Assembly (NCBI GenBank): GCA_004151065.3
Contig: NWUY0300056182.1
Location: 4,804 to 15,404 of the forward strand
DNA: 10,601 bases
DNA from: Larix sibirica
Taxonomy: Eukaryota; Streptophyta; Pinopsida; Pinales; Pinaceae
Direction of reading: 5' to 3'
Part shown: piece by piece, positions 1 to 6,965 of the stretch
Layout of the letters: each line of letters starts with the position of its first letter
Position numbering within the stretch: the stretch's first letter is position 1
Notes under the pieces: generated by a model
Seen by the model: only the letters and a program-made list of their open reading frames with translations
Told to the model about the DNA's origin: nothing
The model's database searches: none
Translations under genes and position numbers: made by a program

Positions 1-559
1 TTTAAATAAAATGAAGGTGAAGTGTTTTATCCAAATCATGTTTTTTTGGAAAATTTTTATGTAAAAACTTTTGAAATCCCTTTGAAGATTTTCAAGTTAA
101 AACAAGTTTATGCATGGATCTTGAGGTTACTTAATTTCAAATGATGATACCTTCTACATATAAACTATGATTAAGAAACCCTTTCTTGATATGTGAAGTA
201 AATGGAAAGAACTTTCCAACCAGTGGTTGCAAGCCTAGCTTCAACATAAAGGTGTTTATAATCAGTAAAGTACAACGTGCCTCATTAGCAAGAAAGTCCA
301 ACTATGCATTTTCATGGTTATGAGTTTTGGAATTGGATAATGAGAGTTGCATTGGGTTTGTAATCACTGAAAAACTTATACCTATCATATATTAATGATT
401 AAATTGTCATATTTGGTTGGGAGTGAAAAATGCGCAAAAGCAATTTTAATGAAAGTCCGAGCCTAATTTAAAACATTGTTTTGCCCAAATTGAATTATGT
501 CAATTAATCTTACATCTTTGTTAATGTTTTAGGGTAAAACAAGCAATATTACCTAGTGT
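1..559. other. AT-rich stretch, nothing recognised
   Basis: I see no open frame of useful length, RNA gene, repeat or transposon terminus here. Because the gypsy remnant that follows reads on the + strand and begins in the protease region, the right part of this stretch may be eroded gag or protease sequence of the same element. No gag zinc-knuckle (CCHC) or protease D-S/T-G motif can be read, so this remains inference. Confidence 0.4.
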
Positions 560-1018
560 TGAGGAGTGTTTTGTAAACCTAGGGGTGTGTACGACAACGA
601 TAAAAGTGACATCACTACCCCGGGTACCTATGATATCATTATTGGTATGGATTAGTTAGAGGCTCATCGAGCTTTCTTAGACTATTATAGGAAGAAAGTG
701 CTTTGTTTAGATAATGAAGGAAGAACAATTTAGATCCATGGAACAAAGAGGAAGGTGTCCTAATTATGTTTCATTTCAATGATGAAAGTAAAGCATTGAT
801 TAAGGCAAGGTCATCAATTGTACATGGTAGAGGAAGTAAGTGGAGAAAAGGGACCCTCTTTAGATCAGTACTCCATGTTACCAGAATTTAGGGATGCCTT
901 TCCCAAAGAATTTCCAATGATACCTTCAAAAAGAGAAATTAATTTTACTATCTAGTTAAGCAAGGCTCAAAGCCAATCTCCAAGACACCTTACATGATGA
1001 CTATTATAGATCAAATCG
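560..1018 (+). pseudogene. Ty3/gypsy retrotransposon remnant, protease-RT junction of pol
   Basis: This is a dead piece of a Ty3/gypsy polyprotein. From 623 the frame reads GTYDIIIGMD, a stop where family members have W, then LEAHRAFLDYY. That is the conserved C-terminal end of the retropepsin domain. The same frame continues through the linker with LRQGHQLYMVEEV (803-841) and LPEFRDAFPKEFP (about 880-918), matching the usual 'LQEFxDVFPEEIPGLPPKR' linker before reverse transcriptase. In-frame stops lie at 653 (TAG), 731 (TAG), 761 (TAA) and 797 (TGA). At about 952 the reading shifts by one base to give LVKQGSKPISKTPYMMT, equivalent to the start of the RT domain, and similarity is lost after about 1018. 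Upstream, a third frame (about 575-622) reads TTIKVTSLPR. The protease active site, RT YVDD, RNase H and integrase are absent. The linker style is common in plant chromoviruses and relatives, but I cannot assign a clade. Confidence 0.88.
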
Positions 1019-1213
1019 ACACTTCTCCATCCATGACGATATTTCAAAATATGAAACTCAAAAGTATCATTGTTCGCTCACAAAAAAGGACACTTATGGA
1101 TGGAAGAGCCTATGATTTGGCCCTTATTGATGGCCCTGATCATTGAAAATGAGATCCTAGCATCATTCCATTCAATCCTGAGAGTTGTAACCACGAGAAA
1201 GGGAAAATCCATT

Positions 1214-1355
1214 CCTTGCACACTAGCAAGATGCGAATCATTCACATCTTGTTCTTGTCAAAGGCACAAATGCATCAAAAACTACCCATTCGCACCTTGC
1301 ACACTAGCAAGGCATGAGTGGCTCACATGTTTCCTTTGGATAGGGCACAAATTCC
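1214..1355. repeat. Two-copy tandem repeat, period 81 bp, with small hairpins
   Basis: The 17-mer CCTTGCACACTAGCAAG is identical at 1214-1230 and 1295-1311. Both copies are followed by a TCACAT motif and by a GGCACAAAT/GGGCACAAATT block, so a diverged unit of about 60-80 bp was duplicated. Each copy carries the inverted repeat CTTGC-acacta-GCAAG, extended to CCTTGC/GCAAGG in the second copy. A 96-codon open frame crosses this stretch but has no family resemblance. Confidence 0.7.
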
Positions 1356-1734
1356 CATGATTTCATGAAAAAATTATAAAAAAATGAATTATGGGAATTA
1401 AGGAGTTTTTACAAACGAACTTGCCAGGTTGCAACTCCCTAAACCACTTGGTAACCATTTACAACTATTTCCTCCAAACACAAAAGGGAAATTAAATGGA
1501 CCAGGGGAGAGACCTGAACACCTAGGCACCTAAGTTATCAAAGGAATGTTGGATTAATCACTCACACACCCTTCATCTCTATCCATCAACAATCCTTGTT
1601 TTTTACTGTTGTATCCTTGAATATTGAAGTTGGCACCCTCAAGTAGCTTCACCCCTCATATACATCTGGTGGACTGAAGTGGGATCGTCGGAGTGCATGA
1701 GCAGAGAGACGAAAATCTTCATGTTCGATAAGGC
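1356..1734. other. Non-coding stretch, possibly retrotransposon-derived
   Basis: No protein similarity is visible on either strand. The composition is less AT-rich than its surroundings, with pyrimidine-rich runs around 1560-1660 and a GC-richer patch at 1668-1712. It might be retrotransposon LTR or leader sequence belonging to the gypsy remnant on its left, but I find no matching LTR pair or primer binding site. Confidence 0.3.
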
Positions 1735-2170
1735 CACTAGTAGAAAAAGAGAAAATTATGACAAAAAAATTACTAAAATTTGCATATAAATGACTAATTT
1801 TGGTCACAAGACTATTAGTAATTTATTGTGAGTCACTTATAATGCAACTAAACTTATGACAACAAATTTAGTCATTTATTGGTTGTTCTAATTCGTCAAC
1901 TTGTAGTATATTTAGTCATTTAACAGGTAGTTTATTTAGTCATTGTAGTGATTGATTGTTGTCAACTAGTAGTATATTTAGTCATTTTAATCATTAATTG
2001 CCATCAACCGGTAGTATATTTAGTCATTTTTAATCATTAATTGTCGTCAATTGATAGTATAACTAGTCGTTAATTGTCGTCAAATGGTAGTATATTTTTC
2101 CATTGATTGGTGTCAAATGGTAGTATATCTAGTCATTAATCATTAATTGCCATCAGTTGGTAATATATTG
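1735..2170 (+). mobile_element. Candidate CACTA (En/Spm-like) transposon left end with subterminal repeats
   Basis: The terminus reads CACTAGTAGAAAAAG, close to the inverted termini of plant CACTA elements such as En/Spm and Tgm (CACTA followed by a purine-rich AGAAAA block). CACTA ends carry arrays of short subterminal repeats bound by the element's own protein. Here the terminus is followed by inverted and direct copies of a TTTAGTCATTT / TGACTAATTTT motif. From about 1861 there is a ladder of 24-43 bp units beginning GTAGTATATTTAGTCATT. The flank just left of CACTA is GGC, which would be the 3-bp target duplication. No partner terminus ending in TAGTG with a GGC flank was found in the window, and no transposase can be read. 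The element is therefore truncated, extends past the window, or is misidentified. Confidence 0.42.
1861..2170 (+). repeat. Degenerate tandem repeat ladder, 33-43 bp units
   Basis: Units beginning GTAGTATAT or a close variant start at 1903, 1927, 1969, 2011, 2054, 2087 and 2120, with a partial one at 2160. Spacings are 24, 42, 42, 43, 33, 33 and 40 bp. The long form reads roughly GTAGTATATTTAGTCATTTT then AATCATTAATTGTCGTCAAYTG. The 33-bp form lacks about ten central bases. A related unit without the GTAGTATAT start covers 1861-1902. Alternation of long and short forms points to unequal exchange or slippage within the array. It is best explained as the subterminal region of the CACTA-like end beginning at 1735. 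Confidence 0.85.
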
Positions 2171-2394
2171 ATATATTGCTTTTTAGTTGCATAATCATTA
2201 ATGTAGTGCAGCTACTGTACAATATTATTAGATGAACCAATATTATTATGTTCATCCAGTATACTGAAACATACATAATAGAATTTACCGAAATTTAGAA
2301 ATATATATATATATTAAACTTGAATTAAACATAAGATCAAATAAAAACATATCAAATACACAATTAAACTAAGAGATTACATAAGCACTTGCAC
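2171..2394. other. AT-rich spacer with short AT dinucleotide run
   Basis: No coding signal is visible. The stretch includes a short (AT)n run around 2301-2316 and ends at the start of the next repeat. Confidence 0.4.
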
Positions 2395-2560
2395 CAATTT
2401 ATCAATAGCATTGTTGTCCCATAAATGCAAAATTTAGCTTAGAAATTACACATGGGAAACCATTCAACATCACCATTTCATAGGCAACAATTTATCATTA
2501 ACATTGTTGTCTCATATATGTATAATTCAACTTGGAAATTACAAAAGCATGCGCAACAAG
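2395..2560. repeat. Diverged tandem repeat, period 93 bp
   Basis: The block starting CAATTTATCAATAGCATTG at 2395 recurs at 2488 as CAATTTATCATTAACATTG. Both continue with a TTGTC-CATA-ATG segment and a shared GAAATTACA element. That GAAATTACA-like element occurs three times (about 2373, 2441 and 2536), so there are nearly two and a half units. A 64-codon open frame here is a chance consequence and resembles no family. Confidence 0.6.
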
Positions 2561-2937
2561 CCACATGGTGCCAATGTCTATGTGTTGAATTTCTTACTCA
2601 GAGTAAACCGGTTAACATCACGTCGATGACATCAAGATGTAATTGAGCCACTCAATAGAACCATTCCTATTTAGCATAAATGCCTAGATCCGTATCTTGT
2701 TTTATGCATGTTTGCTTTTGACGTTTTAAAATTTCTTACAATAGCTCTGGAAAGCAGTCCATGACAATTGGAAAACCTTGGCAATGCCCACAAAAATCCA
2801 ATGTTTCCCTTACTGTCAAGATGCAAGTGATGCTAGCTAATAAAAGTAGACGTTCTTTGAGGAGTTCCCATTGTAGGTTACAATTCTAGTGACCTGTACA
2901 AGGAAAAGAAACAATTTTTTTATAAGAAATAAAATAC
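2561..2937. other. Region 3' of the SMC1 fragment, nothing firmly recognised
   Basis: On the - strand this lies directly downstream of the SMC1 coding fragment and may be eroded 3' UTR. A good - strand acceptor context (pyrimidine tract ending TTGTACAG) has its AG at 2895-2894. With the GTAAGTAT donor at 2960 it would define a 67-bp intron just after the coding end, which is short for a plant intron. No long open frame follows. The call as a 3' UTR or UTR intron is inference. Confidence 0.3.
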
Positions 2938-3064
2938 TTAAATACTTAAAAAATACTTACTCGGGTGGTGTTCTTCCAAAGTATTTGAGAGGGATAAATT
3001 TCTAGAATTACCATCTTTGTACAGTTCATAGCTCGTGCGGTAGTATATTAGAGTTCTGGAGCAA

Positions 3065-3148
3065 CTACATCACACAAACAAGAAGAAAATTAGTTCATAA
3101 TCCTATTAATAGTCTTAGCACATATTCGGGTTAGTGAAAATTTTGTAC
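3065..3148 (-). other. Intron between the last two SMC1 coding exons
   Basis: The - strand donor GTACAAAA starts at 3148 and the acceptor TTTGTGTGATGTAG ends at 3065, after a T-rich tract. Splicing it restores a serine codon split as AG|T in the motif DSERSCSRT, which is family-consistent. The length is 84 bp, near the lower end for plants. The exact restoration of the plant SMC1 tail is the main evidence that the fragment derives from genomic DNA. Confidence 0.82.
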
Positions 3149-3270
3149 CTTCTTTCAGAATCTCTATAAACTCCCACTAGTGCATCAGCTTTAAAATAGA
3201 AATGATCTTTCAAAGAAATCATTAAAATTTGAAATCTAACACCATCTTTATCTTGATCCTTGTTCTCATC

Positions 3271-3428
3271 ACGAGATTTCATTATGATGAAAGCTGCAAC
3301 TTTAGCAATGTTCAAATTGTCCAATGTTGCATCTACTTCATCTAGAACAACGAGATTTCATTCTGATGAAAGCTGCAACTTTAGCAATGTTCAAATTGTC
3401 CAATGTTACATCTACTTTATCTAGAACA
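3271..3428. repeat. 79-bp tandem duplication inside the SMC1 exon
   Basis: The two copies are 3271-3349 and 3350-3428. By direct comparison they differ at three positions in 79. On the - strand each unit encodes the end of FVLD, the Walker B acidic pair region, [13 protein letters not shown] and MKSR. As 79 is not a multiple of three, the duplication shifts the reading frame. One copy (3271-3349) retains LDEVDA. The other (3350-3428) has LDKVDV, replacing the Walker B glutamate with lysine. Low divergence suggests the duplication is younger than many other lesions in the window. Confidence 0.95.
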
Positions 3429-3449
3429 AATAAAAGGGGAAGGCCTAAA

Positions 3450-4350
3450 ATTGCAGCTATCCAACAAACCATAATTCAGATACAATTTTCTTTAAGTGTT
3501 CTAGCAATTGTTTCAAATAATATCATAAATCTACAAAGCACTTCCTTTTCTCTGGGGCGTATCTGGGAAACTTACTTTAAACAATTTCCCCCAAAGCAAT
3601 CTACAAATACAATATGACCTATCATGTGTTATACTCCAAAACCAACTGCAGAAGCTCAAGCAAAATCCATGCTTAACTCTTGTTGTAATTCCATGAGCCG
3701 CACATTTAAGTTAATAGGATATTGAACATTCTAAAACTTAAGGCTTTCTCTAAGGTTTAGTTTCCAACTTTTACAATGATATTGATATATCCATTCATAT
3801 TGATATATACAATGAGTAGATTTCTCCTAAAAATATCTACTAAATCTTTATAAATCATATTTTTATGAGGTATAAAACATATTTTAGTGATAAGTAATAC
3901 TATCAAATAATAAAATGCAAAAAAATAGATATTGTTCTATATTACAACTTTTTATTATAAATACAACTTTATCCTTTAAAAAAAACTATTAAATATTTAT
4001 ATAGCATGTTTTCTGGGTATGAAAAATACTTTATTGTTAGTGACATTATCAAAGAAGATACAATGATGAGCATTGACATTGTAGAACCATAACTACCACA
4101 ACTAATGTACATAGTCACCAGCTAGACAAGACCTTCCGTGAAAGACTAAATGTATTTTTCCCCTTGTACGGAATGAAAATTTTGTCTTCCACACACATCA
4201 ATAGAATGCTACATTCAATTGTTGCACAGAGTTCTCACTGACAAATTTTCTTTAACAGATAACGCCATATTAGGCACATTCATGGTGGCGATGCTAGGGC
4301 CGATTCCATGATCCATGTGGAAACACTGTGACCTTTGGGGAAATTCTAAA
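3450..4350. other. AT-rich stretch upstream of the SMC1 fragment, nothing recognised
   Basis: If the SMC1 fragment were longer, earlier exons (signature motif LSGGEKT and the coiled coil) would lie here on the - strand. I looked for them in all three - strand frames and did not find them. A GTAAGT donor-like site on the - strand lies at 3575-3570, but the sequence before it does not encode SMC1. The part at 3780-4020 is extremely AT-rich. A GC-richer patch lies at 4258-4340 without recognisable coding content. Confidence 0.4.
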
Positions 4351-4915
4351 ACTTCTACACTAACCCTTATGTGTATAAACAAAGAATGTAATAGTTGTGC
4401 TTTGTTTCATGCACTTAGAATACATAGATGGATTTGTATATATCACAGAAATAGAATATCGACATAGCATATATCGTTCCCAACCATTCAAGAGTCCCAA
4501 CTTGCTCACACAACCACCAATGCAAGTTTTCTTATTCACATTAATCATAGAACTAGACAAAGAACCACCTCAATATCTATCACAACACAACTTGCATTGG
4601 GATGCAGAGATGACAAAGACTCAAGACACTGATTGCATTAGGCTACAGAGATCCCACAAATCCACAAGGACAAATATGGTATTTGGATGCAAAGATGCAT
4701 ATGATTTAAAAGGATACATGCACTCATACATACTAAACTTCAAGATATGAAAAGGATTCAGATATGAAAATTTGGTAAACAATATGCACTTCACAATAGT
4801 ATTGTATTAAAGACATACACACACATATCTAAACAAGAGGTTCTACCATTTTTTAGGGTTTGGTCTAATTTTCCTCACCCTTCTAACTGAAGTAGAGGAT
4901 AAAAAAAATGTTTAT
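4351..4915. other. No supported gene; unassigned open frame
   Basis: An open + strand frame of 117 codons spans 4397-4750. Its translation shows no motif, membrane segment or repeat that I can tie to a family, and the opposite strand is also open for 66 codons. AT-rich DNA of this sort produces such frames by chance. I therefore call no gene here. Confidence 0.4.
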
Positions 4916-5172
4916 GTGGACAACAAAATATTTTTCTGGTGGAAATTTCTTAAAATAAGTGGACAAACTCAACCTCTTTTCTGGTGAAAATTCTCTACAA
5001 AATCCAATGGGCAGAAATTATTTTCTAAATTCCAAGGGAATTTTGCTGGAAGTTATAGTTTTACATTATTGATGGGAACTTTGACTATGGAACTTTTTCT
5101 TTAAGGGTTTTAGTTTATTTTAAAGAAATTCAATGGCCCTATATTCACAAAACAAGTTGAGTTTGTCCACTT
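4916..5172. repeat. Short direct repeat followed by a 17-bp perfect inverted repeat pair
   Basis: GTGGACAA starts at 4916 and again at 4959. Each copy is followed within 25-30 bp by a TTTTCTGGTG-AAATT block, giving a direct repeat of period 43. The 17-mer AAGTGGACAAACTCAAC at 4957-4973 has its exact reverse complement at 5156-5172, with weak extension into the interior (a TTTT-TG motif on both arms). The arms bound about 216 bp without coding content. This could be a small MITE-like element or a fold-back. No clear target-site duplication flanks the arms. Confidence 0.6.
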
Positions 5173-5216
5173 CTTTACTCACTCCTAGTGGTGGTAGTTG
5201 TTGAGGATCCCAGATT

Positions 5217-5557
5217 CTACTTCTATGTCTTCTCATGATATGGTTTATGTGTGTGTACATATATAAATAGATATATAGATAGATATAGAACCCTAGTTCA
5301 ATGATTTAATCTGAATACCCTCATGACCCTTAGAACCAAAGTAGAAGATTGTGTGAACACAAAGAGAGATGGATGAATTTGATCACCCTCTACTTCTACT
5401 TTTTCCCATGATCTAGTTTATGTGTGTGTTCATATATAAATAGATAGATATATATAGAACCGTTTTTCAAGGATTCAATCTGAATAGTATCACGACCCTC
5501 AGAATCAAATAGAGGATTGTGTGAACACAAAAAGTGATGGATGAATTTGATCATGAC
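5217..5557. repeat. Two-copy tandem duplication, period 173 bp
   Basis: Copy 1 spans about 5217-5389 and copy 2 about 5390-5557. Matching landmarks include CTACTTCTA, CATGAT-T-GTTTATGTGTGTGT, CATATATAAATAGATA, TATAGAACC, CAATCTGAATA, ATTGTGTGAACACAAA and GATGGATGAATTTGATCA. The internal GATA/TA-rich microsatellite differs in length between copies. No open frame of note is present. The flanks do not show transposon termini. Confidence 0.92.
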
Positions 5558-6320
5558 CTCTCAACTTTGCAAAGCTTATGGAGTAAGTCAGATGGCCAAC
5601 TCACCTAGTGAATCATAGACATGTATCGATATGGGTACACCTGCCCGTGTTTATCCAAGTTAAAAGCGCATATATACATCCCCATCTTTAATGTGTTGCT
5701 ATGAAATGTATAACACTACCATGAAAAACCAAAGCATTCGCCTGTTTCTAGTGAGGAGTACTCAATATTATGCATCAATTAACAAACATGGTACATGGGA
5801 ATAATTAGAAAGCATGTCATATTAATCCTTACATACATGATTTATGTTTAGGTTTAGGCAACCTCAAGGACAACATTCTTTGTAGTGCCCACACCCCTTG
5901 CATGACAAAGAGTAACAATACTCGAAACTTTGTTTTTTGTACTCTGCACCAAGAATTCCCAATGCATAGAAATACCATTCACATAGAGAGAAAGTTCATG
6001 TTGAAAAGAGACATGAAGTTAATGATAACAAGACCTTGACATTTTTATTTTCATCTTTATGTGAGGAATTACAAAGGACCACTTTACATCTAGTTTGTTT
6101 TCTTTTTGCTTGTTTATTGTGAAAGGTTCTAAGAAGAATATTAATTTGAAATTAAATCTCAATAATGTTAATATGTCAATATATTAAGATGGTTTGTAAA
6201 GTAATATAAATAACAACCACAAGTCAAATATAGATTGTTATAATTAGATAGTTTGAAAAAATATAAGATGACTGATCTAGACTCTAAGAATCTAAGAATA
6301 CTATGGTGCACTATAAAATA
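5558..6320. other. No gene seen; one weak CACTA-like terminus
   Basis: No coding region is supported. On the - strand a sequence starting at 5753 reads CACTAGAAACAGGCGAATG, which resembles a CACTA-type terminus, but its flank (AGG) does not match the flank of the candidate left end at 1735. From 6060 to 6320 the DNA is strongly AT-rich. Confidence 0.3.
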
Positions 6321-6602
6321 CATATGATGACATGATCGGATTTTAGAATCATTACACTGGACAACAATTTAAATTGTAAAACTTAATTTGTTATGGCATA
6401 AAAGATCGCCCAAAAGAAATTTTGAACACATTAAACTGAAACAAAACAATATTGTGATACAAAACATGTGATGATATGATCAAATTCTAGAATCACTACA
6501 ATGGACAACAATTTAAATTGCAGAACTTATGTTATGGCATAAAATATCACCTAAAAGGAAATTTGAACAAATCAAACTGAAACGTAACAATATTGTGGCA
6601 AA
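6321..6602. repeat. Two-copy tandem duplication, period 144 bp
   Basis: Copy 1 begins CATATGATGACATGATC at 6321 and copy 2 begins CATGTGATGATATGATC at 6465. Shared blocks include TAGAATCA, TGGACAACAATTTAAATTG, TTATGGCATAAAA, AATTTGAACA and AACAATATTGTG. Each copy contains the palindromic core CAATTTAAATTG. No transposon end or coding content is recognised. Confidence 0.92.
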
Positions 6603-6810
6603 AACAAAAGTTTTATTGATAAAAGGTTTAAGTACACAGGTAATGATCGCTGATGTGAAGCTAGTACTATTCTATGCCATTACAATTTGTCGTTATTATT
6701 TATCACTATGCAACATCGAAAGGAAAAACCATGTGACAAGTATGCTATGAAGAGGTGATGAGTAACTATCGTGAGCTTGCAAAACAGGCCATATACAAAT
6801 GCACTGATTT

Positions 6811-6965
6811 GGGCATGCAATTTGGTCCAGCCATAATTTTTTTTTGACAAGAACCCATAATTGTGACTTTGAATATGTGTTGTAATGCTTGGGCATGCAA
6901 TTTGGTCAAGCCATAATTTTTTGAGAAGAACCCATAATTGTGACTTTGAATGTGTTGTAATGCTT
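6811..6965. repeat. Two-copy tandem duplication, period 80 bp
   Basis: Both copies start GGGCATGCAATTTGGTC, at 6811 and 6891, and both contain AAGCCATAATTTTTT-like and AGAACCCATAATTGTGACTT blocks, ending TGTTGTAATGCTT. The second copy is about 75 bp because its T tract and one TA step are shorter. Three overlapping - strand open frames here merely reflect the repeated sequence, and their translations repeat with it. Confidence 0.95.

Larger units (their letters stand above)
2938..3444 (-). pseudogene. SMC1: SMC1 cohesin ATPase C-terminal fragment, intron-bearing and broken
   Basis: SMC1 is the cohesin subunit whose N- and C-terminal halves form an ATPase head. This fragment holds only the last part of the C-terminal half. 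On the - strand, exon A (3444-3149) follows a TTTTAG acceptor and reads PSPF then FVLD-VD (Walker B), [13 protein letters not shown] (D-loop region), [20 protein letters not shown] and SER. Exon A ends at GAAAGAAG before a GTACAAAA donor. An 84-bp intron (3148-3065) ends GTGATGTAG, and exon B begins TTGCTCCAGAACT. Joining them gives RDSERSCSRTL, the plant SMC1 tail motif. Three lesions are clear. An extra A (about 3433) shifts the frame between PSPF and FVLD. A 79-bp tandem duplication repeats the Walker B and D-loop coding. After CSRTL the tail is diverged and the expected stop is missing, so the frame runs on to a TAA at 2940-2938. The signature motif, coiled coils, hinge and N-terminal head are absent. 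It is a genomic fragment, not a processed copy, because the intron is kept. Confidence 0.9.

Noticed and set aside
1070-1360. 96-codon frame just after the gypsy remnant
   Set aside because: It is in a region where gypsy similarity has ended, and much of it is translation of the 81-bp repeat. It has no family resemblance.
1861-2170. CRISPR-like array
   Set aside because: Units are degenerate and contiguous, without unique spacers of constant size, and the context is a plant transposon end.
3174-3181. CACTAGTG palindrome as the partner end of the CACTA-like element
   Set aside because: It lies inside SMC1 exon coding sequence, its flank (CAT) does not match GGC, and the adjoining sequence does not mirror the left terminus.
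3570-3575. GTAAGT on the - strand as the donor of the preceding SMC1 exon
   Set aside because: The sequence before it does not encode the expected SMC1 segment in any frame.
3324-3617. 97-codon + strand frame over the SMC1 fragment
   Set aside because: It is antisense to the SMC1 exon and spans the 79-bp duplication, so it is a shadow of the real coding strand.
4397-4750. 117-codon open frame on the + strand
   Set aside because: The translation has no recognisable motif, the antisense strand is also open, and AT-rich DNA gives frames of this length by chance.
5735-5753. CACTAGAAACAGGCG on the - strand as the right CACTA terminus
   Set aside because: It is similar only over the first bases, its flank is AGG and not GGC, and no inverted subterminal repeat array accompanies it.
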